Shown in pieces: positions 29,197 through 40,800 of a stretch of DNA of 64,000 nucleotides. The number at the start of each line of letters is the position of its first letter. The first letter of the stretch is position 1. The notes under the pieces were generated by a model, which saw nothing but the letters and a program-made list of their open reading frames with translations, searched no databases and was not told the origin of the DNA. The DNA comes from Pyxidicoccus sp. MSG2 (lineage in GTDB: Bacteria; Myxococcota; Myxococcia; Myxococcales; Myxococcaceae). The stretch is taken from assembly GCF_026626705.1 (NCBI RefSeq), contig NZ_JAPNKC010000001.1, forward strand, positions 9,752,001-9,816,000. The letters are read 5' to 3'. A program made the translations under genes and the position numbers.

Positions 29197-29826
29197 ATGA
29201 AAGCCCTCGCCCCCCTTGCCCTGTGCGCCTCGTTCGTCCTTCCCCTGGCCGCGAGCGCCCAGCAGTCCGCCCCCGCCAACGGGGACCGCCCCGCCGTCAC
29301 CTTCGATGAAATCGAGCGGGGCCTGTACTTCGCGGTGATGGGTGGCCCGTTGTTCCTCACCAACCCGCCGGCCCCCGAGGGCACTCCGCGGCCGTTCTCC
29401 GCGGGCCCCATGGCGCAGGTGGAGGTGGGCGTGGACCTGGGCGAGCGCCTCTCCCTGGGCGTGTTCATCATGGGCTCCAGCATCCGGACGAGCGCCGAGT
29501 ACGTCGGCAACTCGGGCGGTGCGGTGTCCGGTGACTTCTCGTCGATGGTGCCCGGCGTGGCCCTGCGTGCGCGCCTGCTGGGCCTGGCGGACAGCCAGGA
29601 AACGAAGCGCACGTGGTTCTACCTCCGCGCCGGCGGAGGCCTCGCGATGTTCTCGCCGAAGCGTCTCCTTCCTGATTCCGACATTCTTGTGTTTGCCGGG
29701 CCCGGAGTGGAGTACTACACAAGGCTGCGCCACTTTTCCGTGGGGCTCGAGGTAACGGGGAACTATCTCGTTAACGGAGGCTCCTTCGGGTTCGCGGTGG
29801 CGCCGAACATTCGCTACGCGTTCTAG
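29197..29826 (+). CDS. gltH: Gliding motility outer-membrane barrel protein GltH
   Basis: A 209-residue exported protein. It has a signal peptide ending ASAQ near residue 22 and a mature part of alternating hydrophobic beta strands (GLYFAVMGGPLFL, AQVEVGVDLGERLSLGVFIM, WFYLRAGGGLAMF, FSVGLEVTGNYLV), finishing with an aromatic C-terminus (IRYAF), as expected for an outer-membrane beta barrel. Position and features fit GltH (also CglE) of M. xanthus, which with GltA and GltB forms the outer-membrane part of the gliding complex and can be rescued between cells by outer-membrane exchange. It probably has about eight strands. ATG 29197 follows closely on two hairpins. Confidence 0.87.
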   Translation: MKALAPLALCASFVLPLAASAQQSAPANGDRPAVTFDEIERGLYFAVMGGPLFLTNPPAPEGTPRPFSAGPMAQVEVGVDLGERLSLGVFIMGSSIRTSAEYVGNSGGAVSGDFSSMVPGVALRARLLGLADSQETKRTWFYLRAGGGLAMFSPKRLLPDSDILVFAGPGVEYYTRLRHFSVGLEVTGNYLVNGGSFGFAVAPNIRYAF

Positions 29827-29838
29827 CGGGAGAAAGAC

Positions 29839-31755
29839 GTGCCTCAGGAGAATGGAAGCGGTGGGCCGCGCCCCGGTGGGCGTGGTCGTGACGGGGGTGC
29901 GCCGGGCCAGGGTCCGCGCCGTGATGGCCCGGGAGGCGGTGGTTTTGGCGGCGGCGGCTTCGGCGGCGGCCGTGGTGGCCCCGGCGGTCCTGGCGGTCGA
30001 GACGGAGGCCGCGGGCGCGGTGATGGCCGTGGTCGCAGAGACCGCGATGAGGGTCCGGTCGGTCCCGGCCAGCGCGTCATCGCCGAGCTGAGCACCCTGG
30101 AGAAGGCGCTCTCGAAGACGGACTTCACGGCGGAGAAGGGGCCGCTGCAGGCCATCGTCCGCTCGCTGCGGCCCATGCGCCTGAAGTCCCTGGAGGATCT
30201 GGACCTCAACACGCGTGGCCGCCTCATCACCACGCTGTTGCGCGTGCAGCGCCAGCCGAAGCCGCCCGCCCCCGAGGCGTCGGCTGCTCCGGCGGAAGGT
30301 GCCGCACCGGCGGAGGCTCCGGCCGAGGCTGCTGCTCCCGTCGAGGGAGAGGCCGCTGCTCCGGCCGAGGGTGCCGCTCCCGCCGAGGGAGAGGCTGCTG
30401 CTCCGGCCGAGGCCGCCGCACCCGCGGCGCCCGCGGTGGACCCGGCGAAGGAGAAGTTCGACGCCTGGACGGACGTCATGTTCCTGGTGGGCCAGGCCTG
30501 GCGTGCGGCGGGTGACCGTGAGCGCGCCGAGTCGGCCTTCAGCGCCAGCGGCCGCCAGCCCGGCCCGGAGACCGAGGAGCCCGCTGCGGCGCCCCGGTCC
30601 GAGGAGCGTCCTCCTCGCGGCGACCGTCCCGAGCGGGGCGAGCGTCGTGAGCGCGGAGAGCGTGGGGCCCGTCCCGAGCGGGGCGAGCGTCCCGAGCGCG
30701 CCGCGCGTCCGGAGCGTCCGCCCCGGGGCGAGCGTCCCGAGCGCGGCCCCCGTCCGGAGCGTCCCGAGCGGGGCGAGCGTCCGCTGCCCGAGCTGACGGG
30801 CGACTGGCAGGAGCAGGTGAAGCAGTTGGAGGCCATGGGTCGCACGCGCGACGCGGGCCGCCTGCACGAGCGCAACAACTCGTTCGCCGAGGCCGCGCGC
30901 CTGTTCGAGCAGGGTGGGGACCTCAAGAGCGCCCTGCGCAACGCCCTGGCCGGTGGCAACAACGACATCGCGCGCCGGCTGGTGGGCACGCTGCCCCCGG
31001 ACCAGCTCGCTCCCACGCTGGAGAAGGCCGGCGCCTACGAGCTCCTCATGGAGCACTACGTGGGCAAGGGCGACTTCGAGAACGTGGCCCGGCTGTACGA
31101 GCGCGCGCGCCAGTTCGACCAGGCGGCGCTCGCCTACGAGCGTGCCGGAAAGCTCACCCTGGCGCGCAAGTCGTACGAGCGCTCCCGGGACATGGCCAGC
31201 GCCAACCGCATCCGCGGGCTCGAGGTGAAGAGCCTGGTGGAGCGCGGTGACAGGCTCGGCGCCGCCACGCTGCTGGCGGCCGTGGGGCAGCGCCGCGAGG
31301 CCGTGGAGGTGCTCAGCCCGCTGCCTCCGCCCAAGGCCTTCCACTTCATGCAGCGCCTGAAGCTGGACGACGAGGCGAAGGAGCTGGCCCAGAAGGAACT
31401 GGCCCGCGCCGAGGCGGAGCAGAAGCCGGCGGGCCGCGCCCGGTGGCTGGAGCTGCTCGGCGACACCGCCGCCGCCGCCGAGGCCTGGGAGGGCGCCGGC
31501 CGCAAGGACAAGGCGCTTCCTCTGCACGAGAAGCTCGGCAACCTCACGCGCGCCGCCGCGCTCGCGGAGGAGCTGCAGCAGCGCGACAAGGCCGTCGCCC
31601 TCTACACGCAGATGGGCGACACCGCCGGTGTGGAGCGGGCCAAGGCCCTTCCGGAAGCGCCGGCCGTGGCTCCGGCTCCCGCCTCTGACGCGGCGGACGG
31701 TGGAGAGGGCGGAGAGGGCGGCGAGACTCCTCCGGCCGCTCCCTCGGCTGAGTAG
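29839..31755 (+). CDS. Uncharacterised RGG-like/TPR protein in the glt cluster
   Basis: A 638-residue cytoplasmic protein (no signal peptide) with an unusual layout. Residues about 5-75 are a Gly/Arg/Asp-rich, RGG-like disordered region. Residues about 75-140 are folded (STLEKALSKTDFTAEKGPLQ). An Ala/Pro/Glu repeat follows (about 150-198), a short helical pair, then an Arg/Glu/Pro/Gly repeat of the RPERGE type (about 255-315). The C-terminal half is a TPR-like solenoid, for example AARLFEQGGDLKSALRNAL, and ends in an acidic Gly/Glu tail. It starts with GTG 29839 after GGGAGA, 12 bases from the gltH stop, and ends before a terminator, so it is cotranscribed with gltD-H. Its role is not known to me. 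Confidence 0.8.
   Translation: MPQENGSGGPRPGGRGRDGGAPGQGPRRDGPGGGGFGGGGFGGGRGGPGGPGGRDGGRGRGDGRGRRDRDEGPVGPGQRVIAELSTLEKALSKTDFTAEKGPLQAIVRSLRPMRLKSLEDLDLNTRGRLITTLLRVQRQPKPPAPEASAAPAEGAAPAEAPAEAAAPVEGEAAAPAEGAAPAEGEAAAPAEAAAPAAPAVDPAKEKFDAWTDVMFLVGQAWRAAGDRERAESAFSASGRQPGPETEEPAAAPRSEERPPRGDRPERGERRERGERGARPERGERPERAARPERPPRGERPERGPRPERPERGERPLPELTGDWQEQVKQLEAMGRTRDAGRLHERNNSFAEAARLFEQGGDLKSALRNALAGGNNDIARRLVGTLPPDQLAPTLEKAGAYELLMEHYVGKGDFENVARLYERARQFDQAALAYERAGKLTLARKSYERSRDMASANRIRGLEVKSLVERGDRLGAATLLAAVGQRREAVEVLSPLPPPKAFHFMQRLKLDDEAKELAQKELARAEAEQKPAGRARWLELLGDTAAAAEAWEGAGRKDKALPLHEKLGNLTRAAALAEELQQRDKAVALYTQMGDTAGVERAKALPEAPAVAPAPASDAADGGEGGEGGETPPAAPSAE
30287..30432 (+). repeat. Ala/Pro/Glu coding repeat
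   Basis: Degenerate tandem units coding AAPAEGE/APAEG-type segments within the preceding gene. GCCGCTGCTCCGGCCGAGG-like units recur with slight changes. Such DNA is prone to length change by slippage, so copy number may differ between strains. Confidence 0.6.
30601..30783 (+). repeat. Arg-Pro-Glu-Arg-Gly-Glu coding repeat
   Basis: Tandem units coding RPERGE/RGER variants, about ten in a row, with recurring GAGCGTCCCGAGCG-like DNA. They form a strongly charged, disordered linker in the same protein. Confidence 0.65.
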
Positions 31756-31772
31756 CAAGAAAGCCAATAAAT

Positions 31773-31792
31773 CCCGCCGTTTGGCGGGTTTT
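31773..31792 (+). terminator. Rho-independent terminator ending the gltD-H operon
   Basis: A 6-bp GC stem, CCCGCC (31773-31778) with GGCGGG (31783-31788), loop GTTT, followed by TTTT (31789-31792) and preceded by an A-rich side. It lies 18 bases after the stop of the RGG-like gene and separates the first transcription unit from gltI. Confidence 0.8.
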
Positions 31793-31804
31793 GCATGATT
31801 GCTC

Positions 31805-31847
31805 GGGGGCGCTTGTGACCGGTAGAGTTCCGGTCGCTGGCGCCCCC
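31805..31847 (+). other. Nested hairpin in the gltI leader
   Basis: Outer stem GGGGGCGC (31805-31812) pairs with GCGCCCCC (31840-31847); inner stem GACCGG (31817-31822) pairs with CCGGTC (31830-31835) around the loop TAGAGTT, with a 4-by-4 internal loop between. It lies 37 bases before the gltI start and is not a simple terminator (no T-run). Confidence 0.55.
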
Positions 31848-31884
31848 GCTGCGTTCCATTTCCATTCCCAAGGCCCGCCTCCCC

Positions 31885-34800
31885 ATGCAACAGCCCACGC
31901 CTCCGCGTCCCACGCTGCGTGTGTCCGATGACCGGACCTTCGTCGAAGCCGAAGCCTCTCTCGAGAAGGCCGGCCGTGTGGAAGAGCTGATCCGCCTCTA
32001 CGAGGGGCGCTCGCGGGACGTCCCCGCGGACGAGGCCGTGCGCCTGCTGTGTCGTGCGGCGGAGCTGGCCCACGAGCGGCAACGCAACGCGCCTCGCGCG
32101 GAGGAGCTGCTCAAGCGCGCGCTGCTGGTCGCGAAGGACCCACTGCCGGCCCTGCGCGGACTGAAGCGGCTGCACGAGTCGCGGCAGGACGCGGCGGCGC
32201 TGGCGGACGTGCTGGAGCGGCTGGGCGCCGCCACGCAGGGCGAGGAGGGCGCGGGCCACTACCTCAAGGCCGCGGACCTCTACGAGCAGAAGCTCTTCCG
32301 CCGGGACAGGGCGGTGTTGTGCCTGCAGCGGGCGGCGCGGGCGAAGCCGGACCGGGCCGTCTTCCGGCGCGTGCGCCAGCTGCTGCTGTCCGAGCAGCTC
32401 TTCCAGCCGGGCTTCGAGGCGCTGGAGCGCGAGCGCGAGGCGCTGGGCGACGCGGGCATGGCCGAGGAGTACGCGGCGCTCGCGGAGCGACTGGTGGACG
32501 ACCCCACCGAGCACGCGCTGGCGCAGCGGGTGGTGGACGTGGCTCGGGCGCTGGAGCCGCAGAACGCGCGCGTGGAGAAGGTGGCTCGTGCGCTGCAACG
32601 CTTCGAGCAGACGTGGCGCGACCGCGTGCGGATGCTGCGCAGCATGTCGCTGGAGGAGCGCGACAGGAAGAGCGCGGCCCGGCTGTCGCTGCTCGTGGCG
32701 AAGCTGTTCGCCTGGTACGACCCGGGCGCGGCCGGCAAGGTGAAGGAGGCGCTGGACCGGTGCTTCCTGCTGTGGCCGGGCATGCCGGAAGGGCTCGCGC
32801 TGATTGAGAAGCTGGCCGAGCGTGCCGGCGGTGACTTCGCTCCGGCGATTGCGCAGATTGAGGCGATGGCGGGCGAGGTGAAGGACCGCGCCGCGCAGGT
32901 GGACCTGTGGCTGCGCGTGGGCACGCTGCGCCTGGGCAAGCTGAATGACGGGGACGGGGCGCTCGGGGCCTTCGAGAAGGCCGTGGCGGCGGACCCGTCC
33001 CGCGCGGACGCGGCGAGCCTCACCGCCGAGCTGCTGCTGGAGAAGGGCCGCGCCACGGACGCGGTGGCGGTGATGGAGCGCTACCTCGTCACGGTGAAGG
33101 ACAAGACGGCGCAGGCCGCCATGCGCCTGCGCCTGGCGGAGCTGTGCCTGACGCAGCTGAAGGACGCGGCGGCGGCGCGCACGCACCTGGAGGCGGCGCT
33201 GAAGCTGGACGCCACGCAGGCGCTGGCGGCCTTCCAACTGGCGCGGCTGCTGGCCGAGGACGACGAGCTGGAGGCGGTGGTGCCGCTGCTGGACCTGGCG
33301 CTGCTGGCCCCGCGTCCGCGCTCGGAGCGGGTGGCCTTCTGCGAGGCGCTCGCGCTGATGTTCGAGGAGAAGGACGACGCGCGCGGCGCCTTCGAGGTGC
33401 TGGCGCGGGCGCTGGAGCTGGACCCGGGGCGGCCGCTGCTGCTCGGCTCGGTGGTGGAGCACGCGGAGAAGGCCCAGGCCCAGCCCGCGCTGGCCCTGGC
33501 GCTGCAACGCGCGGCGCAGGCGGCCCCGGTCGCCGAGGTGGCGGCGCAGCTGTGGCGCCAGCTGGCGCAGCTGCTCCAGGGCCCGCTGGCGGACCCGTCG
33601 CGCGCGGAGGCCGCGTGGCGAGAGGTGCTGGCGCGCGTGCCCGGTGATTCGGCGGCGGCGGAGGCGGTGAAGTCACTGCAGTCGGCCGCGGCGCTCGCGG
33701 ACGACCCGACGGCCCGCCTGGAGGCGGAGGTGTCCCGCCGCGAGGCGGCCGGCACCGCGCCCGAGGAAATGGAGCCGCTGGTGCGGCAGTTGGTGCAGCT
33801 TGCCCCGGAGGACCCGGCGGCGGTGCAGCGGCTGCAGTCCCTGTGCGTGGCGCTGTCCAAATTCGACGAGGCGGCGGCGCTGGCCGGCCGGCTGGCGGCG
33901 CTCGCGGAGACGCAGCTCGAGCGCAACGAGTGGATGGCCCGGCAGGCCAAGCTGTACGCGGAGCGGCTGGGCCGGCAGGAGGACGCGTCGGACCTCTTCC
34001 TGGGGCTGCTGGCGGAGAACGTCTCCACCGGCGTGGTGGTGGGCGGCCTGGAGCGGCTGGCGGCGGCGGGCGTGCGCACGGTGGAAATCGCCGAGGCGCT
34101 GGCGGCGCACTACGGCCGCCACGGCGACCACCAGCGGCAGGTGGCCGCGCTCCAGCAGCAGCTGGAGGCCACGACGGAAGCGGCCACACGCAAGCGCCTC
34201 TTCGCGCTCCTGGCCAGCATCCACGAGAAGCAGCTCGCCGACAGCCGTGCCGCCTTCGACGTGCGGGTGCGTGCGCTGCGTGAGGACCCGAAGGACGAGA
34301 GCGGCCGCTCGGAAGGCCTGCGTCTGGCACGTGACTTGTCCGCCCACGCCGAGCTGGGCCGCGTGCTGCGCACGCTGGCCTCCGAGTCCGATGATTTGAC
34401 GCTGGCGGTGTCGCTGCTCACCGAGGCCGCGACGCTGACGGAAGAGGGTGGGCTGGCGGCGGAGGCGATTGCCGCGCTGGAGGCGGCGGTGGGCCGCGCG
34501 CCGGAGTCGAACGCGGTGCTGCAGCGGCTCGTGAAGCTGTACGGGCGCGCGGGCAGGTCCGCGGACGCGGAAGGACTGCTGCGCAAGCGCATCCAGGGCG
34601 CGCGCGGGCCGGAGAAGCTGCAACTGCTGCTGCAGCTCGTGGACCTCAACGTGGAGCTGGGCCGCCCGGCGCAGGCCGCCGAGGCGCTCCAGGGAGCACT
34701 GTCCCATGGCGCGGAGGAGGGGCGGCACCTGCCGCGCCTCTCCGAGCTGTACGAGAAGGCCGGCCGCACGCGCGAGCTGGGCGACACGCTGGCGCGGATG

Positions 34801-37800
34801 ATTGCCCTGGCGGAGTCGGCCGGTGAGGCGGACAAGGTGTCGCGGTTGAAGCTGCGCCGCGCGCAGTTGCTGCAGGGCTCGCAGGACGGCAGCGCGGAGG
34901 CGGTGCAGAGCTACGCGGACATCCTCACCCAGCGCCCCACGGACCCGGATGCGCTGGCCGCGCTGGAGGCCATGCTCGCCTCCGGCCCGGCGCGCGAGGC
35001 GGCGGCGCGCGTGCTGGTGCCCGCCTTCGAGCGCACCAAGGAGCACCGCAAGCTGGTGGCCACGCTCGACGTGCTGGCCGAGGTGGCGAAGGACGACTCG
35101 GCGCGGGTGCAGGCGCTGCGGCACGCGGCCCAGGTGCACCTGGCGCACCTGCGGCAGCCGGAGCTGGCCTTCGCGGCCCTGGCGCGCGCGCTGCGGCTCG
35201 CCCCCGGTGACGCGGGCCTGCGCTCCACGGCGCGGCAGGCGGCGGAGGACGCGGACTCGCTGGACAGCTACGCGGAGATTCTCGGCGAGCTGGCGGAGGA
35301 GGGCGACGTCGGCCCCGCGCGGCTGGCGCTGCTGCGCGAGCTGGCCGAGGTGCAGGAGAAGAAGCTGGACGACAAGGCCGGCGCGGTGAAGGCGCTGCGC
35401 GCGCTGCTGGCCCTGGAGCCTGGCAACCTGGACAGTCTGCGCTCCCTGCAGCGGTTGCACCGTGCGGGCGAGGAGTGGGCGGCGCTGGCCGAGGTGCTGG
35501 AGAAGCTGGCCGCGGTCACGGCGGAGCCCGCCGAGCAGATGGTGTTCCTGCGCGAGGCCGCGCTGCTGCACGAGACGAAGCTCACCGACAAGGAGAGCGC
35601 CGCCGCCGCATGGCGCGCGATTGCCGAGAGAGACCCGGCGAACCGTGAGGCCGCGGCCACGCTGGACCGGCTCTACACCGAGGGCGAGCGGAGCGAGGAC
35701 CTTGCCTGGGTGCTGGCGCTGCGCCGCAACCAGGAGGGCCAGAGCCCGCAGGGGCGCGAGGTGTCCTTCCGCCTGGCGGAGCTGAAGCGCACGGTGCTGG
35801 ATGACGCCAACGCCGCGCTGGGCCTCTACAAGCGCATCCTCGCGGAGGACCCGGGCCACCCGGGCGCGCGCGCCGCGCTGGAGGCGTGGGTGAAGGCGGC
35901 AGTGCCCGCGAGCGGCGCGGCACTCGAAGTGCTGGACCCGGTGCTGTCCCAGGTGGGCGACCACGCCAGCCGCGTGGCGCTGCGCGAGGCGCGGATGGAG
36001 TCCGCCCTCACGGTGGAGAAGATCCTCCTCGCCGGAGAGGTGCGCCGCATCTACGAGCGCGACATGCACCAGCCCTCGCTGGCCTTCATGTCCGCGGTGA
36101 AGTCCTTCGCGCAGGGGCTGGACCGGGACGGCGTGCGGCCGGACCTGGAGCGGCTCGCTCGCGAGACGGGCTCGCATGAGGTGCTGGCGGAAATCTACGA
36201 GACGGCGGCGGTGGAGCTGACCTCCGGGGACCCGGCGGCAATCGAGCTGCTGCGGCGGGCCGCGGAGCTGCGCGAGTCGCTGGACCAGCCGGAGGAGGCC
36301 GCGCGCCTGTGGAAGAACCTGCTGGCGGATGCGCCACAGGACCGGCAGGCGCTGGAGGCCCTCTCGCGCCTGTACGAGAAGGGGCAGAACGCGAAGAGCC
36401 TCTCCGAGGTGTATGCGCGCCAGGCGCAGCTCTCCACCGTCCCGGAGGAGCGCGTGGGCCTGCTGCTCAAGGCCGGCGAGGCGTACGCCAACGCGGGCGA
36501 CGACGCGAAGGCCGTCGAGACCTACCGTTCGGCCCTGGCGCTGCGGAAGGTGCCCGAGGGGCTGCTCGCGCTGGAGAAGCTGTACGCGAAGGCGCGGCGC
36601 TTCGCGGAGCAGGCGGACGTGCTGGACCAGCTCGCGGACGGCGCGGTGGACGACAACGCGCGCCGGGCCTGGCTGCTCAAGCGCGCGCAGTTGCTCGAGA
36701 AGGAAGTGGGCCCCGCCGAGTCGCTGCCGGTGTACCGCCGGCTGCTGGAGCTGGCGCCCGGGGACGGCCAGGTGGTGGCCGGCCTGGAGCGACTGATGGC
36801 GCACGACGGCCCGCGCGTGGAAGCGGCGCGCCTGCTGGAGCCCGTCTACCGCAGCCTCAACGACACGCGGAAGCTGGTGGAGGTGCTGGAGGTGCTGCTG
36901 CCCGGCGTGGCGCCGGAGCGGCGGCTGGAGCACGTCCAGGAGATTGCCACCCTGCGCGAGGCGCTGGGACAGACGTCGCTCGCCTTCGTCGCGCGCCTGC
37001 GGGCCTTCAACGAGTTCCCCCACGAGGCCGCCGTCCGGGACGAGCTGGAGCGGCTCGCCGCGGACTCCGGCTCCTTCGAGGAGGTGGCCGGGGCGTACGA
37101 GGACCAGCTGGAGCGCGACACGCAGGAGCCGCTGGCCGGCGACCTGTGGCGGCGCCTGGCGGGCATCTACGACAACCGCCTCAAGCGCTATGACCTCGCG
37201 GTCCGCGCGCTGGAGGAGGTGAGCCGGAGGGACCCCAAGAACAAGTCCGTGCTGGAGTCCATCGCCCGCGTGCACCGCCGCACCGGCGCGCACCGCGAGC
37301 TGGCGCTGGTCATGCGCCGGCAGGTGGCGGCGGAGACCAACGCGTCCACGCAGGTGAACCTGCTCTTCGAGCTGGCGCACCTGGCGGAGGAGACGCTCGC
37401 GGACAAGTCGCTGGCGGCGCAGGCGTACCGGGAAGTCCTCGTGCTGCGGCCGGAGAACGGCAACGCGCTGAAGCTGCTGGGCCGCGTGCTGGCGGAGATG
37501 GAGCGCTGGCCGGAGCTGGCGCAGCACATCGAGCGCGAAATCCAGCTCGCGGACGCGCGCGGCGCCCTGGAAGAGGCGTCCGATTTGCGCGTGCGCCTGG
37601 GCCGCCTCAAGGTGTCGCGCCTGGACGACCCGCGCGGCGCGCTGGAGCTGTACCAGTCCGTGCTGGCGCACCGCGCCGGGCACGCGGGGGCGGTGGGCGC
37701 GCTGGAGGAGATGGCGCGCTCGGACAGCCCGCTGCGTGGCGCCGCGGCCAGCGCGCTGGAGCCCATCTTCGCCTCGGTGGGCAACCACCTGAAGCAGGTG

Positions 37801-40800
37801 GAGATGCTGGAGTCGCGCGCGTCGGCGGAGGCCGTGCCGCAGGAGCGCGCCGCGCTCTTGCGCCGCATCGCCGAAATCTACGCCGGGCCGCTGGAGAACC
37901 CGGAGATGGGCTTCGTGTCCGCCGCCCGCGCGTTGCGCGAGCTGCCGGACGACCTGCGCTCGCTCGAGCTGTGCGTGTCGCTGGTGGACAAGGCCGAGGC
38001 TCCCGAGGAGCTGTGCGCGGTCCTCTCCGAGGTGGCGACGAAGGCGTCAGACGCGTCCCGCGCCGAGCTGTACCGCGCGCTGGCCCGCCTCCAGACGGAC
38101 CTGGGTGAGCAGGCCGAGGCGCTGACGGCCTGGAAGCGCGTGCTGGAGCTGCGGCCCACGGACACCGAGTCGCTGGATGCGACGGTGCGCCTGGTGGCCT
38201 CGCAGGGCAAGCCGACGGAGCTGCTGGAGGTGCTGCGCCGGCAGCTCGCCGTGGCGGAGGAGCCGGCGCGCCGCGCCGCGGTGCTCTTCCAGATTGGCAC
38301 GCTGCAGGAGGAGCAGCTCAAGGACTCGCTGGGCGCGCTGGCCACCTTCCGCCGCCTGCTGGAGCTCAAGCCGGACGACGTGCCGACGCTGGAGCGCATG
38401 GAGGCGCTCTGCCAGAAGCAGGAGCGCTGGCCCGAGCTGGCCGATGCGCTGGCGAAGCGGATTGCCCTGCTTCCGCCCGAGTCCGGGCTGGAGCTGAAGT
38501 TCCGCCTGGCCACCGTGCGCGAGACGCGGCTGATGGACAAGACGGGCGCGCTGGCGCTGTACGGCGAGGTGCTCGCCGTGCAGGCCAACCACCCCGGTGC
38601 CGTGGCGCGCATGGAAGCCATCGTCACCCGCGAGCCGCAGAACCTGCTCGCGGTGGAGACGCTGCTGCGCGCGCTCCGCGCCGCCGGTGACGTGCCGCGG
38701 CTGGCGCAGGTGATTGAGACGCGCGTGGGCGTGTCCACCGACGCCTCCGAGCGCAAGACGTTGCTGGGCGAGCTGGCCACGCTGCGCGAGACGCAGGGTG
38801 AGTCCGAGCTGGCCTTCCTGGCCCTCTTCCGCGCGTTCAAGGAGGACCCCAACGACGGCCAGGTGCGCCTCCGGCTGGAGAACGCCACGGACGCCTCCGA
38901 CAGCTACGACGAGCTGGTGGCGGCGTACGAGGAAGCCCTGCCGCGCGTGGCCGAGGCCGCGGACGCCGCGCAGGTGTGCCTCAAGCTGGGGCAGTTGCTG
39001 GAGACGAAGCTGCGGGACTCGGACCGCGCCGTTTCCTACTACGAGCGCGCGCGCACGCTGCACCCGGCGGTGCAGGACAAGGCGCTGGTGGCGTTGGACC
39101 GGCTGTACCTCCACCTGGAGGCGTGGCCGGAGCTGGCCGGTATCCTGGAGGCGCTGGTGACGGGGGCCACCGAGCCCGCGGACCGCGTGGGCTACCTCTT
39201 CCGCCTGGGGCAGCTCTACCAGGAGCGGCTGGACAGCCCGGACCGCGCGGCCGGTGCCTACGAGGCCATCCTCAAGCTGGAGCCGGCACACCTGGCGACG
39301 GCGCGACTGCTGGAGGGCATCTACGAGGGCGCCGGTGCGTCCGAGAAGCTCTACGCCATCCTGAAGCTGCAGGCCGACAAGGTGACGGGCGCCGAGCGCG
39401 ACCGCGTGCTGGGGAAGATGGCGCAGGTGTCCGCCGAAGGGCTGTCGGACCTGGGCCGCTCCATCGACCTGTACCGCGAGCTGCTGGCGAAGAACTCGCG
39501 CAACGAGCAGGCCTTCGCCGCGCTGGAGTCCCTGTACGAGCGCGCGGACCGGCCGCAGGACCTCCGTGAGCTGCTGGAGGGCCGGCTCGCCGTGACGCTG
39601 GACCCGCGCGAGGTGGTGCGCCTCAACGAGCGGCTGGGCCGGGTGGTGTACCGCCTGCTGAAGAGGCCGGAAGAGGCGGTGCCGTACTTCAAGGCCGCGC
39701 TCGACAGGGACGCGCGCCACCGCGGAGTGCTGGACACGCTGCGCGAGCTGTATGACGAGACGGGCCAGAGCGAGGAGCTGGTGGGCGTGCTGCGCCGGCT
39801 CGTGCCCCTGCAGGAGAACAGCGAGGGCGTGAAGGCGCTGCGCCTGCGCCTGGCGGAAGTGCTGGCCGGCATGGGCCGTCGCGAGGAGGCGCTGGACGCC
39901 GCCCGCCGCGCGCTGGAGGTGGAGCCGCACCACGTGTCGGACCTGGAGCGCGTGTACGCGCTCTTCGTGTCCCTGCGCGCGTGGAACGACGCCGTGCGCG
40001 CGCTGGAGCTGAAGGTGCAGGTACACCTGGCGGCCGAGGAGCGCGAGCAGGCGGTGGCCGCGTACGTCGCGGTGGCGGACCTGTGGGAAGGGCAGGGCGG
40101 CAAGCCGGAGCAGGCCGCGGGCGCACTGGAGAAGGTGCTCGAGCTGGACCCGGCCAACCGCACCTCCTACGAGCGCGTGCGTGGGCTGTACCGGACGTAC
40201 AACGACTGGCGCGCGTACGCCACGGTGATGGACCGCTACATGCCCCACCTCGTCACCGACGAGGAGAAGCTGGCCGCGCTGCGCGAGCTGGCGAAGGTGC
40301 AGGAGGAGCGGCTGGGGCAGAAGGACGTGGCCTTCCTCGCACTGTGCCGCGCGCTGCAGCTGGACGCGTCGGACGACACGCTGCGCGAAGAAGTGGAGCG
40401 CCTGGCGGACGAGACGGGCAGCCACGAGGAGCTGGCCGCCGTCTACGAGGAGGTGGCCGACGAGTTGCCCCGCGGTGCGCTCGCCGAGCGCCTCTACGCC
40501 ACGCTCGCGCGCGTCCACGACACGCGGCTGGATGACCCGCAGGCCGCGGAGGGGGCGTTCCGGAAGATTCTCGAGTTCGACCCGACCAACGCCACCGCGC
40601 TGGACGGGCTGGCCGCCGTGTTCCAGCGGCGCGGGCGCGACAAGGAGTACGTCGTCGCGCTGGAGCAGAAGCTGGAGGCCGCGGGCTCGATTGAGCAACG
40701 CAAGGGCATCCTCAAGGAGATTGCCCGCGTCTGGGACGAGAAGCTGGAGGACCCGACCGAGTCCGCCAGCGCCCTCTTGCGCGCGCTGGAGCTGGAGCCG

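Noticed and set aside
30287..30783. CRISPR-like or minisatellite array
   Set aside because: The repeats are in frame, code a low-complexity linker in one open gene, vary in unit length and have no spacers.
27076..33507. Very long open frame on the minus strand opposite gltG, gltH and gltI (over 2100 codons)
   Set aside because: Its translation is Arg/Leu/Val/His-rich without any recognisable domain and it is antisense to genes with clear homology. Long antisense frames are expected in DNA with high third-position GC.
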